A DNA stretch of 64,000 nt from Osedax fenrisi (taxonomy: Eukaryota; Annelida; Polychaeta; Sabellida; Siboglinidae). The stretch's first letter is position 1, and the number at the start of each line of letters is the position of its first letter. The DNA is taken from positions 41,973,679 to 42,037,678 of the forward strand of contig OZ025243.1 of the NCBI GenBank assembly GCA_964019155.1, written 5' to 3'. Below are positions 49,526 to 62,034 of the stretch, in pieces. Position numbers and translations under genes: made by a program. Below the pieces are notes generated by a model. The model searched no databases. It was given only the letters and a program-made list of their open reading frames with translations, and was not told the DNA's origin.

Positions 49526-50225
49526 GGGGAAAGATGGGTAATGTGGCCATGCGGGTAATGTGGCCACTTGGCGTATCTCATAAACTATAAGTCCAATCAA
49601 AAAAAAATATATACATGAAATATGCGCATTAGTAAGCATTATTCAAATAAGTAAAAATAATTTGTATATCTATTAATAAAAAAAAATGATGTAAAAAATA
49701 CAAAAAAATCGATTTACTTTTAAAAAAATTGAAATAAAAGTTTAGTAAAACATTTATTAAATCACTAATATATAATATAAATTGAAAATTAATGTTGGGT
49801 GTTAAAGAACTATTTAATTTTAACAAAGTGTATAAGCAATTTATTTTAGTAAGTAATATTCATTATTATATAGGGTAAATAGCGTGATACCCCGAAGCGG
49901 GTAAGTTGGCAACCTTTTAGAGGGTAATGTGGCCACTTCAATATGATGTAAGCCAATCATATGATCAGCCATATGATTTAAGCCAATCATATGATCAGAA
50001 ATAAATATTTTTATATTTTTATAAAATTGCGTGCGTCATTATATGAAAACGTTGATAGAATCAACATCTACTATATCCTAACCATACAAATATATTTTCA
50101 TACATATTATAATCGTGGTATAAACTTTTAAATTTAATTTAGTATATGTATCATCTATTAACACAATTATAAAGAAATATATATATATATATATTTATAT
50201 TATTTATTACATATATATTATATTA

Positions 50226-50272
<47 letters not shown>

Positions 50273-50637
50273 ATATGTGTATACAACTTTACGTATACAT
50301 ATGTTTATACATATATGTTTATGCATATATATTTATATATATATAGTTGTAGTAGTGAGTAAAGTAATTGTAGTACGTGTAAATTATTAAGTATATAGTA
50401 TAGTATTAATTATATATAATCAGGCTATTATACATAAGCCTCCCTGATATAATATAATACATAAATATATATATATATGTATTATATTATATTATATTTA
50501 TATATGTATTATATTATATATACTTAATACTATACTATATATTAATACGTTACACGTACTACAAACTATATGTTTAAATATAAATACATAGGTACTGAAT
50601 AACAATTATGATATGACAACCTATATAGACAAACATA

Positions 50638-50705
<68 letters not shown>

Positions 50706-51176
50706 ACATATGTATACAACATATGCGTATAAACTTATTTATACATAAAGTTTTATTTGTATTTGTATATATGTATATGTATTATACTAATATAGGTACC
50801 TATGTATCATGAGATATATTAAACTAGATTTAAAAATAAATAAATCATTTTCATGTTAATACATTATATAATACATTTTACTTTCGATATTGATTTTCTA
50901 AAGAATTTAATAAACTTAATTTAATTTTATGTTTTATGCAATTTAACTGTGATTTATAAATTTCAGTTATACTTGTTTATTGGCTTATTTGTATATTACA
51001 TTTCACTTTGTTTACTTCATATTATGTAATTATAAAAATAATTTGTATTAATGTTGATATGATATTATTTTAATATATGTTGGTGTAATATATTTAATAT
51101 ATGTATAAAATTATATATATATATAATATATATATATATATATAAAAATGGTTCTATATATTATGCTATATATATT

Positions 51177-51211
<35 letters not shown>

Positions 51212-51218
51212 CAAATGG

Positions 51219-51284
<66 letters not shown>

Positions 51285-51813
51285 CAGATAATATAAATTA
51301 GTTATCTTTCTTATTCTTCTACTATTTTATCTAAGTATTATATCGCCATATTGTTATGACATACAGTCATTTACTGCTGAAATTACTTTTTCCATATTAA
51401 TAACATAATAATTAAGTTTAATGGTATACTAGGATATAGCCTATTAATGAATATAGTAATTTATAAAGTTAAAATGAAAAGCATTAATTTATCACAATTG
51501 CGTGTGTTTTGTAAATTTTACTTACTGTGATATCATTGGACTAAACTTGATATAAAGTATCACCATCTAGTGGAATAATTCCATATTTTCAGGTGGCCAC
51601 TTTACCCGCATTAGGTGGCAACCTTACCCTCCATGGAGGGTAATGTGGCCACCTTAATCATTACAATTATATATGCTAAAATGAAAAACTGATTCGGCAG
51701 TTCTCTTGAATATCATAAGATGTATCTATTTTGAAAAAAGTATCGTATTAGATCTAATATTTATAAAGTTATACAACATTATCTAAAAGTGGCCACATTA
51801 CCCATCTTTCCCC
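49526..51813. mobile_element. 2.3-kb element with GGGGAAAGATGGGTAATGTGGCC ends
   Basis: GGGGAAAGATGGGTAATGTG at the left and CACATTACCCATCTTTCCCC at the right are perfect inverted repeats, bordered by TA (49524-49525 and 51814-51815). GGTAATGTGGCCAC or its complement recurs inside (for example 49553, 49925, 51590, 51640). The interior is AT-rich with several long (TA)n tracts and no transposase, so it is non-autonomous. Confidence 0.85.
50636..50694. repeat. (TA)n microsatellite
   Basis: Long TA run inside the 2.3-kb element; another follows at 51216-51279. Confidence 0.95.
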
Positions 51814-52209
51814 TATAGTTAATATATTACCCAATATATCTTAATTATAGTAACCTATATGATTTTCCTATTACAGATCCCATAAATTACCCTAATACCG
51901 AGTCGGTATTACCTAACCCATGTGAATTATAACATCCATTAAAATAGATCCGTATTTTAATTTAATTTAAATTTAATATATGTCGTAAGTTGTTTGTGCA
52001 TCATTGATATAGATTTAGGATTCATAATTCCAGTCGATTATATACATACTGATTAATAAATAAATATTAAATAATAATATAGGTACACATTTTAAAACAG
52101 CCTACACTATTTTAATATAATTACTATAAAGTTTACTATTAATATTAAAATATATATGTGAATTTATAAATTCAATAATAAATACATTTTTTACAATTTA
52201 TAATTAATA

Positions 52210-52258
<49 letters not shown>

Positions 52259-52350
52259 ATTATTTTGATTGGATATTATAATACTACAATTATTTATACC
52301 ACGATTATTTTAGGGGGTCGGTAATAGGGGAAGGGGGTCGGTAACAGGAA

Positions 52351-53169
52351 CAGGTATCCGATTACGAACCCCCTTGTTTATTCTTGGTAATAGCCTTTTA
52401 CTAATAGGAGATTTTTCATAGTCAATATAGGATCACGAGTCATGATTCATGACCCATGTGTATGTAGGGTCACAACCACGATTTTGGAACACACCATATA
52501 GAATTATTAATAAAACTTACAGTCAGAAAATGAAAATTTTTAATTATTATATAACTAAATATTTTGAAAAAATGTTAATTTAAAATTTGAAGTTTTAATT
52601 ATACATATGTATATATTATACGTATATATAAGAGGTGGTTTAAAATAATAATATTTTTTTTTTAAAATAAGTCGTTTATGACCATAGCTTTATAGTTTTC
52701 TTATACTAGGTAAACTATAAATCTATGTTTATGACTATCATCTTGCCAATTATAAGTCAAGATTGTACAAAATCAGAAGTTACAAATATTATTTAATTAT
52801 TAATTATCAATAAAATAAAAATATTATTATAAATTATAATATAAGATAAATTAGGTATTTTAAATTTATTTCTATGCCTTGTGAGATTCTTACTGTAAAT
52901 AATTCAATTTTATAACTAAATGTATAAGTTTACTCTCCAACATATGTATACAACTATTAATATATTATTTGTAGACATACATATGTAATTACTTTTATTT
53001 GTACCTAAAAACTAATGATAACTATTTTTCAAATGATTTTTGATTTATATCTTAAAATGTGTTCAATAATCTAAATGCAATGTCTTATAATATATAATGT
53101 ATATCTCCATAGAAATTATAATTAGCAACTATTATAATCTAATTCTAATCCTATATGCCATATATATTA
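52351..53169. other. AT-rich spacer
   Basis: Contains CTAGGTAAACTATAAATCTATG (52706-52727), the reverse complement of a stretch at about 45683-45705, so a further dispersed repeat is likely. No gene. Confidence 0.4.
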
Positions 53170-53300
53170 TTCGTGAATCTCAAAGCAGGCCGCCGATTAT
53201 TATTAGAATGTCATTTTTTTTTTGGGTTGTGTGATTTCTTTGGTTTGGTTTTATTTTGCTGTTTTTTTAGCTACATTATATCCCTAGGTGAGCCTATAAC
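53170..53300 (-). repeat. Interspersed repeat, copy 3 of the GTATAGGCTCAC family
   Basis: The reverse complement reads TATAGGCTCAC, then GTAGCTAAAAAA, AAAACCAAACC, ATCGGCGGCC and ATTCACGAA, in the same order as the copy at position 34. The 92-codon plus-strand frame over it (53155-53433) is therefore a repeat artefact. Confidence 0.6.
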
Positions 53301-54598
53301 ATATTGTGTTACTATAAAGTATCTTATACTTCGTATAATCATTATAAATCTGTGCAGTAGTTCATATAAAAGTACTTCCCATCTTGAAATCTGGTATTAT
53401 TATAATAACAACCGGCGACCTTCTTCGAGATAATTCCTATTATTAGGTTAAAATGGGTTATCATTTGTTCGTATGTTAAATATGTTAATTCACATTGGTA
53501 TCGCATTAAATCTTCTAGACAAATATTTCGTACTAGAGTTATATCAATGATTTGTGTAAGGAAAATCTTCGGTTATATAATATAATATTGATAATTTATA
53601 ATCCTCAATTCTTCAAATACTGTGAAATGTAATAATATTTATAATATACATATATTGCTTTAATTATGTATTATCATGTATAACAAACATGTCATAGAAT
53701 TACAAACCTATAGGTCCTAATCCGAGACTATAGTCCTAATCTTGTATTAATTATGAAATATCAGCTTTTGCTAGTTGTATCCCTTTTCTCTATATACAAG
53801 TAATGTTATATTAATAATTAATCTGTGCAGTGATGATATTATCACTATCTTATCTGGATAAACTAGTATCTAGTAGATAGCTATCTTCTAGTACAATAAG
53901 CTATTTCTACTTTATTATATCTATTTTTATTTTTCTATTTCTTTAAATATTATTATGAAATATTCATCACCTATATATTCTATAACTAGAGTCAATACTA
54001 TTAATTATAAAAGTATTTATAGTTATTAATTAACTTTTTTAAATCATATAGTTATCATGTGGTATTCATTAGTGTTACCTATAGGTATAATATAAATACA
54101 ACTTAGGATTATGAATTACATCATAATTCATAAAAAAAAACAGAAATATCTTTTATTTTTTTAAATAATTCTAAATTAGGTATATAATATTAAATTTATA
54201 TTAATGTATTATTAGATTAGTTTACTTATATTATATTATTTATATTTTCTATAATTTTAATTCTTCAATATTTTATTTACTAATAATAGTGCTGGTAATA
54301 GTACTTTCTACAGACTAGTTTATTATATACCATATGGTATGATGTATATGCATCCTTAATTCTATATAAATAATCACCCAATTTACATGTAATTTACTAA
54401 ATATGCTAATCAATGTTTAAACATTTAATTTTTTATTTTATAATTACTAATATATTGTTATTGTTATTTAGTATTCTACATTATTATTTTATGTAACTAT
54501 GTTTCATGTTATGTTATATATTATATAATAGCAGTATTATAGTATTTAAAACTTTATATTGAAAGAGAACTAAATAAAACTTTCTAATAAAATATCTT
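53301..54598. other. AT-rich spacer 3' of the OATP gene
   Basis: No gene recognised. Confidence 0.45.
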
Positions 54599-54604
54599 TT
54601 TATT
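54599..54604 (-). promoter_or_regulatory. Candidate polyadenylation signal AATAAA
   Basis: AATAAA on the minus strand about 235 bp beyond the OATP stop codon. This motif is common by chance in DNA this AT-rich. Confidence 0.35.
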
Positions 54605-54838
54605 TTGTTCTCTAAAATTGTAAATAAAATATAACATTATAAAAATATAAGGAACATAGTAAAATAATATTATAATTTCTATGTACATTTAAATGAGTAA
54701 GTTCAAATAATAATACATATAACAATAATACTTTAAATTATATTGTAAAATGTGTTAACAAATTGGCAACTAATTTAAATTAATTATAACAAAAATATAT
54801 GAATGATAACAATGATATAAAAATAATGTAAACATAGG

Positions 54839-54937
54839 CTATGCTTGAGAAGTGTCCACTGTCGTTAATTCTATCTTCTTTGTTTTATCTTCATTCAATC
54901 GATAATACAGTGATGAAAATAATAAAATTCCCAGAAA
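54839..54937 (-). CDS. OATP exon 12 (last)
   Basis: Acceptor TTATATCTAG, phase 0, 32 codons and TAG. FLGILLFSSLYYRL finishes the twelfth membrane segment; a charged cytoplasmic tail (NEDKTKKIELTTVD) follows. Confidence 0.85.
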   Translation of the reverse strand, partial: FLGILLFSSLYYRLNEDKTKKIELTTVDTSQA

Positions 54938-57900
54938 CTAGATATAATTTATAAATTCATTACAATAAAATTAAATTATAATATTAATATGATATTTTAG
55001 AATATTAAAATACTAATTCATAAAAAATATATTTGCAAAATTATTGATTATATCATATACAAATTCTAATACTGTAAGAACTGCCCTAACCTGAATACAG
55101 AGTGTCACTGATATAACTGCCATTCTTAGTTGATAGCCGTTCTGAAGCCAACAAGATTTACCACGATTACACTCTAACACTGCAAACTTTTCACTTTCAC
55201 TGTCGCATGTGATTTTCTGTAGATGTTCGAATATCACTCTTCCAGGTATTATTGCTTTGTGGAAATATAGAATGTTTAATACATAATTCTAATGTATAAT
55301 TACTAATTATATTAACCAAAAAGATAAATTAACCAAAGTGCAAATCCGAGAGAAAAAGATCGCAATTCTGCGGGGCTCTTTCTGCATGTTAAGGAAAGGT
55401 AATTAGATAGGATTAGATTTAATAATATAATATTAGTATATCTTTACATACAAATTATAATATTATATAAATATCATATTCACATGTTAAAATAATTATT
55501 GATATATAAATGGTGTTTTAAAAATTGCAACTGGAGAAAATATTTATTTACATAATTTAATATTTTTTATTAAATACATTTTTTATTAAATAATTTAATT
55601 ATTAATCTCGGAAAGATATTATTAACTTTTATTTTATCTAACTTTTAGGCATATATAAAACTAGAATGAAATTGTTTGGCCATGTAAATATGAATAAATA
55701 ACAATATATTACTTTTTAGATGTCAATAATGATATTATACTAGTAGTGGATACAGTTATAGGTGAGTTAAGTTATAAAGTAAATAATATGATAGATTTAG
55801 AAATATTAGGAAATATATGACTGCAATATCATAATTTTGTTACTGAGTTATCCTATTTTTATAATATTAATTATAATTAAATATCAAATGATTTATTTTA
55901 TAATTATTTATATTATATTATTACATACAAAATAAATCTACTAAATTAAAATCAGATAACTAATATGTATAATGATTAATATAATTTAAAGCTTATATAT
56001 AATGCATGTTTACTTGTAATTATTAAATAAAATTATATATATTTGTATAATATATTAATAATATGGGTTCATTTGTATTATTTTTTTACTAATTTGTGAT
56101 CATAGTTTTTTTCAATAATAATGTTATAAACTTTTATTAAGGGAATGGATAATACAATATATGCAAGTGGAATACTTAATTATGTAATGAGATTAAGCTA
56201 TTCATTCGAAGTATAACAGAATTGTTATATATGTATTATTACCAACATTATTCTATTTAATATAATTAAAAATTCATAGATGTATACGTATATGTATGTA
56301 TATAGATACTATCTATTTGACAACATTAATTTGTTATGATCACAAAATATAATGAGGATAAATTAATATTTACATAATAAATAATGGATATTTATTTCAA
56401 TAATCATTTATAAATATAGCATTAGTATAAATATTTACTTAATTAAAAATATAATAAATTGTACATGTTATATAGACATGTAAAAGGAGTTGATAATATC
56501 AGTATTATAACAGGTATTATAATATTTTTATAAAGTGAAATAGCTAATAATTTATATATATATATATATATATATAGATAGATTATATCATTGCATTGGT
56601 ATCATTTATTATAAGATATTTTGTTTTATAAATATATATTTTTTCACCTCTACAGTGGGTTATAACACTTGTAACTATGTGAATAATGAACACGTTAATG
56701 TAGAATTAAAGTAATACATAACATACATACACACACATGTATAGCATAAGAGGATACCCATTGGAGATGGGGTATAAGAGGATATCCACTGAAGATAGAA
56801 ACCTCAATAGGATGTGAATAATAGGAATTGCTGATGCAGACTGGAATAAGATGATGATGCAATGAAACATGATGTAGCCAACATAGTGTCCATAGCATGG
56901 TTTACACCATTGTATCGATACATTCTCTTTAGTGCATGTACAATTTGTGTATATCTGCATGGTAAAATGGTTAAGTATGGTTATTATTAGCAACTTAAAT
57001 AAGGATACTATTCAAAATGTCAATTAGGATATATCAATAATTAATAAATGTATTATAATTTAGGATAATTTTTGATTTTTACATAAATTAAAAAAAAAAT
57101 AATTACAATAAAGGATTTGTAATACTTATATAATTTATATAATTTAATATATAAATAAATAAAAATGTATTATATCAAAAATAATATTTATCTAAAATAT
57201 ATTTTTTTAATTTATGAAATGATTATTTAAGAAAGATATGAATAATAACTATTACAACTATTACAAGTGGAGAAGTTGAGGATGTAGAGAAGGGGCTTAC
57301 TAACTAGGTCACCTTTAAGACTGTTTCTAGTGAATGATTCACATCCAGCTACGCAAGCAGAGGCAAACTGATGCCGGTTGTCTTCAGAACATACCGGAAG
57401 TGTTACAGATTGTTTACTTACACTGTGGCAATTACATGTACTGGAACACCTGACGGGTAGTGGTAGTTGTGGTTGTTGTGGTTATAATGGTGTTGGTAGT
57501 GGTAGTTGTTATTAGTAGTAGTGGAGTCGTTAGTTGTAATGGTAGCGATGATGCTGAGAGTAGAGTAAGTAATAGTGGGTACAAAGGTATGTAGTAGTGG
57601 TAGTATTAGTAGTATACCACTACTAGTGGTAATGGTAGTGGTGATAGTATTTGTGGTTATAGTGGTAGTCGTATTATTAGTGTTAGTAGTAGTGCTATTT
57701 ATAGTGATAGGTTTAGTACTAAAGAAAGAGAAATGGTAGAGGGTAGAGGAAGTGGTAGCGGTAATGGTAGCGGTAATGGTAGTAGTAGTGATACATTATA
57801 GTGGTAAATGGATAGTGATAATGGTAGCTCAACATAATGAACTAAGAGCCCTACCTTAGACCGTAGGGATGATACTTACTTTCTCATATATTCAATGGAT

Positions 57901-59287
57901 GATTTCGTATTAGAGTCTGTACATCCAAAAGAGTAGAGGATAAACATCAACAGAAAGGATATCGTAATACAGCACAAGAGTAGGAATACCTGATGGATGA
58001 GAGGAGCATTACTACCAGTGCACTACCAGCAGTCAGTTATATCGAACCTGTTGTTTTATGTCCAGTGAAAATTTTCTAATGACGAAAGCAGTAATTGAGA
58101 TACCCATTAGACTAGCAACAGAGAATGTAATACCTTCAAGTTAATGTTAATAATAATCAGGATATGTTTGTATAATATAGACTTGATTACTTTATAAATT
58201 ATAAGTTACAAAGAGACGTTCATGATAATACATACAGCCCCCCAATATCAGACCCGATATGTATTTCCATATATCAGCTGATTAAAATGATTATAATTTG
58301 TTTAAATTACCATGTTCAATACCTAGTAAATATTATATAATGAATAATTGGAAGTAACTGATGGATGTATTGTTTGGTGTGAATGAAGTTTTAGTTGAAA
58401 TAAATTAATATATATAGAGAATAGTATGCATTATGTATTAAAATCAATAAATAATATACAAATTAATTATATTAATATTTGATATACTTAAAATATTCTA
58501 ATTTATTTAATATATTTTGAATTATAAAATAAGTTAAAAAAATAACATTAGTAATAATTAAAGTATAATATAATTAACGACTATATAATAAATGATTACT
58601 TTATTTGATTTTTAACTTATTTATTTAATTGTCTATGAAATCACTAAATTTATGTAAACAAATAATTTGTGAAAACTAATTATTGATTAGATTTATAAAT
58701 CTATATTTCAGAATAAATTATGCATATAATCTAATTTATATATTAGAGTATAATGTATATTATAATTTAATATAATAAATAAAATAATTTCACTTTTATG
58801 AATAAAATAATTTGAATATATAAAATAAAATTTAAAATTTTTCATAATTATTTCTAACTTATTTTATAAATTTATGAACAAATAAATATACTTGAACTCT
58901 TTTACAATCAATAACTTTAATAATAACCTGAAGTTAATTCTGAATTATGTAATTCATCTTTGAATTGTGTTTGCAAATAGTACGGTAATTGAGACCAATA
59001 ACCAGTGTATACATACGCTAGACAAATAGCTCCGAATACGGTTATACAGAAAGTTGACTGCGTCATAAAATAAACCATGTTCTTGGGTAAATCTATAAGA
59101 TGAATGCTATATTATATTAAGTTATAAATATTGTATTAAAAATTGTATTACATATATTCACTATTTTAAAAAATTTAATACAAATTAAAAATACTGAATA
59201 TAATATATTATTTATAAAGATAGTTGAATAGATATTGAAAGAGTATCGTTAGTTTTCAGTTAAATGCATGCAGATATGTGTATAATC

Positions 59288-59350
<63 letters not shown>

Positions 59351-61995
59351 GAGAGAGGGGTTTGGATTTATGTGATAAATATAAGATAGTAATAATGCTA
59401 GATGACCCCTTAAGGAGATGCGCAACATTCAGGAGTTACATATAAAAGATAGAATATGGATATTTAGAGTTTACATATAAAAGATAGAATATGGATATTT
59501 TTAAAGAGTAATAACTTTTACATTTTTTTAATTTACAGCGAAAGTCGCACATCCCCTATAGTAATTAGAAGTGTGTAATCATCAGATGAACGTAAAATAG
59601 AATGATGTAATAGAAGGAGAATGGATAAGTATTGATAATCTAATATTATCTAATTTAGGAGTTTCCAATAAATTTATCATTTCTAATTTATTCAGAAAAT
59701 AACTATCTACTATTAATAGATTTGATTATTATTAATATAAGGTTGTAACGCTTATCGTATAAATAAATAATATATCAAGGTAATATAAGTCATTAATCTA
59801 TAATATATTATTAATAAATAAGATAAAGTGATATATTATTACGTTATTAGTTTTAAATAATAATATTATCATAATGATTATTAGCAATACTTTGATGATT
59901 ATTGATATAGATAATGTTGCTACGATACTACCTCTGAATTGCCTTCCTAAATAAAGTCCGCCTTTATTCGATATAGGTTTAGGTGGTACAATATCAATAG
60001 CTGGTACAATATCATTAGCTGGTACTGGTACTTCACTTCTATTAAAAGAGTATACATTAATTATTGACATAGTAGATTTAGGGGTAGCTTTACCTGTCTT
60101 GCTTCGGCTCACTGGTATCTAGACCATTGCTATCGGAACAATGGAACGCTGCATTAACTATGATGCAATCGCCGTTGATTATGTCATTATTGCTAGATTG
60201 CGGAATATTCTTCTTCTTCTTCCTCGTTATATTTTTATCCCCATTCGCTGTAACTTTGGGAGTCTTCTTTTTTTTCGATTCTAAAGCCTATATTATTCAT
60301 TATCTAGATCAAATATAAATAAATAATAAATAAAATAATTACAACATTGATTCTATAATGAAATATAATTATAAATTTTAACATAAAATAGTAGTAAAAT
60401 AAAAATATTAAATAAATGACTATAGGGATAGCCAGATAGACCAGCTATATTGTAAGTACATTACACTGTGGCTTTATTCCTGCATAAATGACATTTTAGA
60501 GGCTGTTAAACTATGATTTAGTACATCTATACATATATGGTTATAAATAGAATACATAATATACTATTATTAAACAGAATAACAATTTGCTTGAGCCGTT
60601 TCTGTCGAGCTTTAAACTCCTTCTGTCGGAGTTCCGCCCTCTCTATACGCTTGGTTAGCCAGCGAGGTTTCTGAATCCAGCGAGGATAGGTGAACAGTTT
60701 AAAGGAAGACAGCGCCGTTAGTACTGCCACCAGACAGTAGGGCATCCACCACGCACCGATGGAGTTCAGATGACCGGGTAACACCGCTCTCTCTGTGTGT
60801 GTGTGTTATGTATGTATTACATTTATAATTTAAATGTATATAAATATAGTTATTACGTTTACTATAATCGAGGAAAAGACGTCCGCTCTTTATATCTGCA
60901 TTGGTAATATTGTGTACTCCGAAATAGTTACTTTCAGTGGTATATTTCAATAATTTCAATCAGATATATAATTTAGAAGATTCACCAATATTTAGTGAAA
61001 CTTTCAATATCCGCCATCTATATTTAGGACTATGTGGCTTTGCGATATTATTTTTATTTACACTGTGATTTTATTTGTTTATTTAGAAATGTGAATGTAT
61101 TTCAGATTTGATAATAAATTAAATTTAGATTACTGTAATATTCTACATATACTTATATATTTATTATAATAATGCAATAGTATAGTATAATATTTATACA
61201 TAGCTATTTTACACATTGTTCACACTTACAAGATGGCAGACTAGATGTTTCATTAAATTGCAAAGGCGGTATTGACGTATATTTATCTACCTAATAATAT
61301 ATTTGTGATTTCAATCTTTGAATCAAAAATATTAAGGATATTTATATATTTGTAAAATAAAAATGCATTAATATTTTTTAATTTGTATTTCAATATAAAT
61401 ATTTTATTAAAAATATGAATTTATTCATAAATTCTGATTGACAACATTTGGACAACATTTTTCTATATTAGTTGTTATTCTAAATAGTATAATTTGTATT
61501 AAATTATATTACATATATATTTTAAAATAATCATTGAAATGATTAATTTAAAAATGAGTTTTTGCATTTATTTATATATAAAATTCAAATATGTACTCCT
61601 AGATCATGAATCATGATCACTAAAGCGTAAAATAAAGTTCACAAAATATACGTTTAAAGACATCCTTGCTATAACTAAAACAATCTATTTATCCTCTAAA
61701 GTGTTATAATACACACCATGTGTTGTACACATGTTACATAAGCATACTTGCTAAGTGAATGATTATAATCATCAATATGTCCAGGATGAGTCATAAAGGA
61801 GATTATAATGCTATTCATGTAAATGTGTCAATGTAAAAAATATACACATACAAGTTATATAAATAAAATGTAATTATTCACAATGGTGTATTATATAAAT
61901 AGAACATGTATAGAAGAGTATTCGAATCTATACAAGAAAAGATTATAATTACAGCTATTCAAGTAAATATGAAATAGCAATTAGATATATGTAAG

Positions 61996-62034
<39 letters not shown>

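Larger units (their letters stand above)
49196..52350. mobile_element. Nested remnant of the CCCTAATACCGACCC family
   Basis: GTCCCCTAATACCGACCCC at 49202 faces GGGGGTCGGTAATAGGGG at 52313-52330, and an internal head-to-head copy, TAATACCGAGTCGGTATTA, lies at about 51894. The 49526-51813 element sits inside. Outer limits are approximate and no target duplication could be read. Confidence 0.5.

Noticed and set aside
53155..53433. 92-codon plus-strand frame
   Set aside because: Lies over a reverse-oriented dispersed repeat; the peptide is not conserved among the copies.
57990..58047. Frameshift or 25-bp micro-intron disrupting the OATP gene
   Set aside because: A 58-bp GT-AG intron ending CATCCATCAG restores both frame and family spacing, so no disruption is needed.
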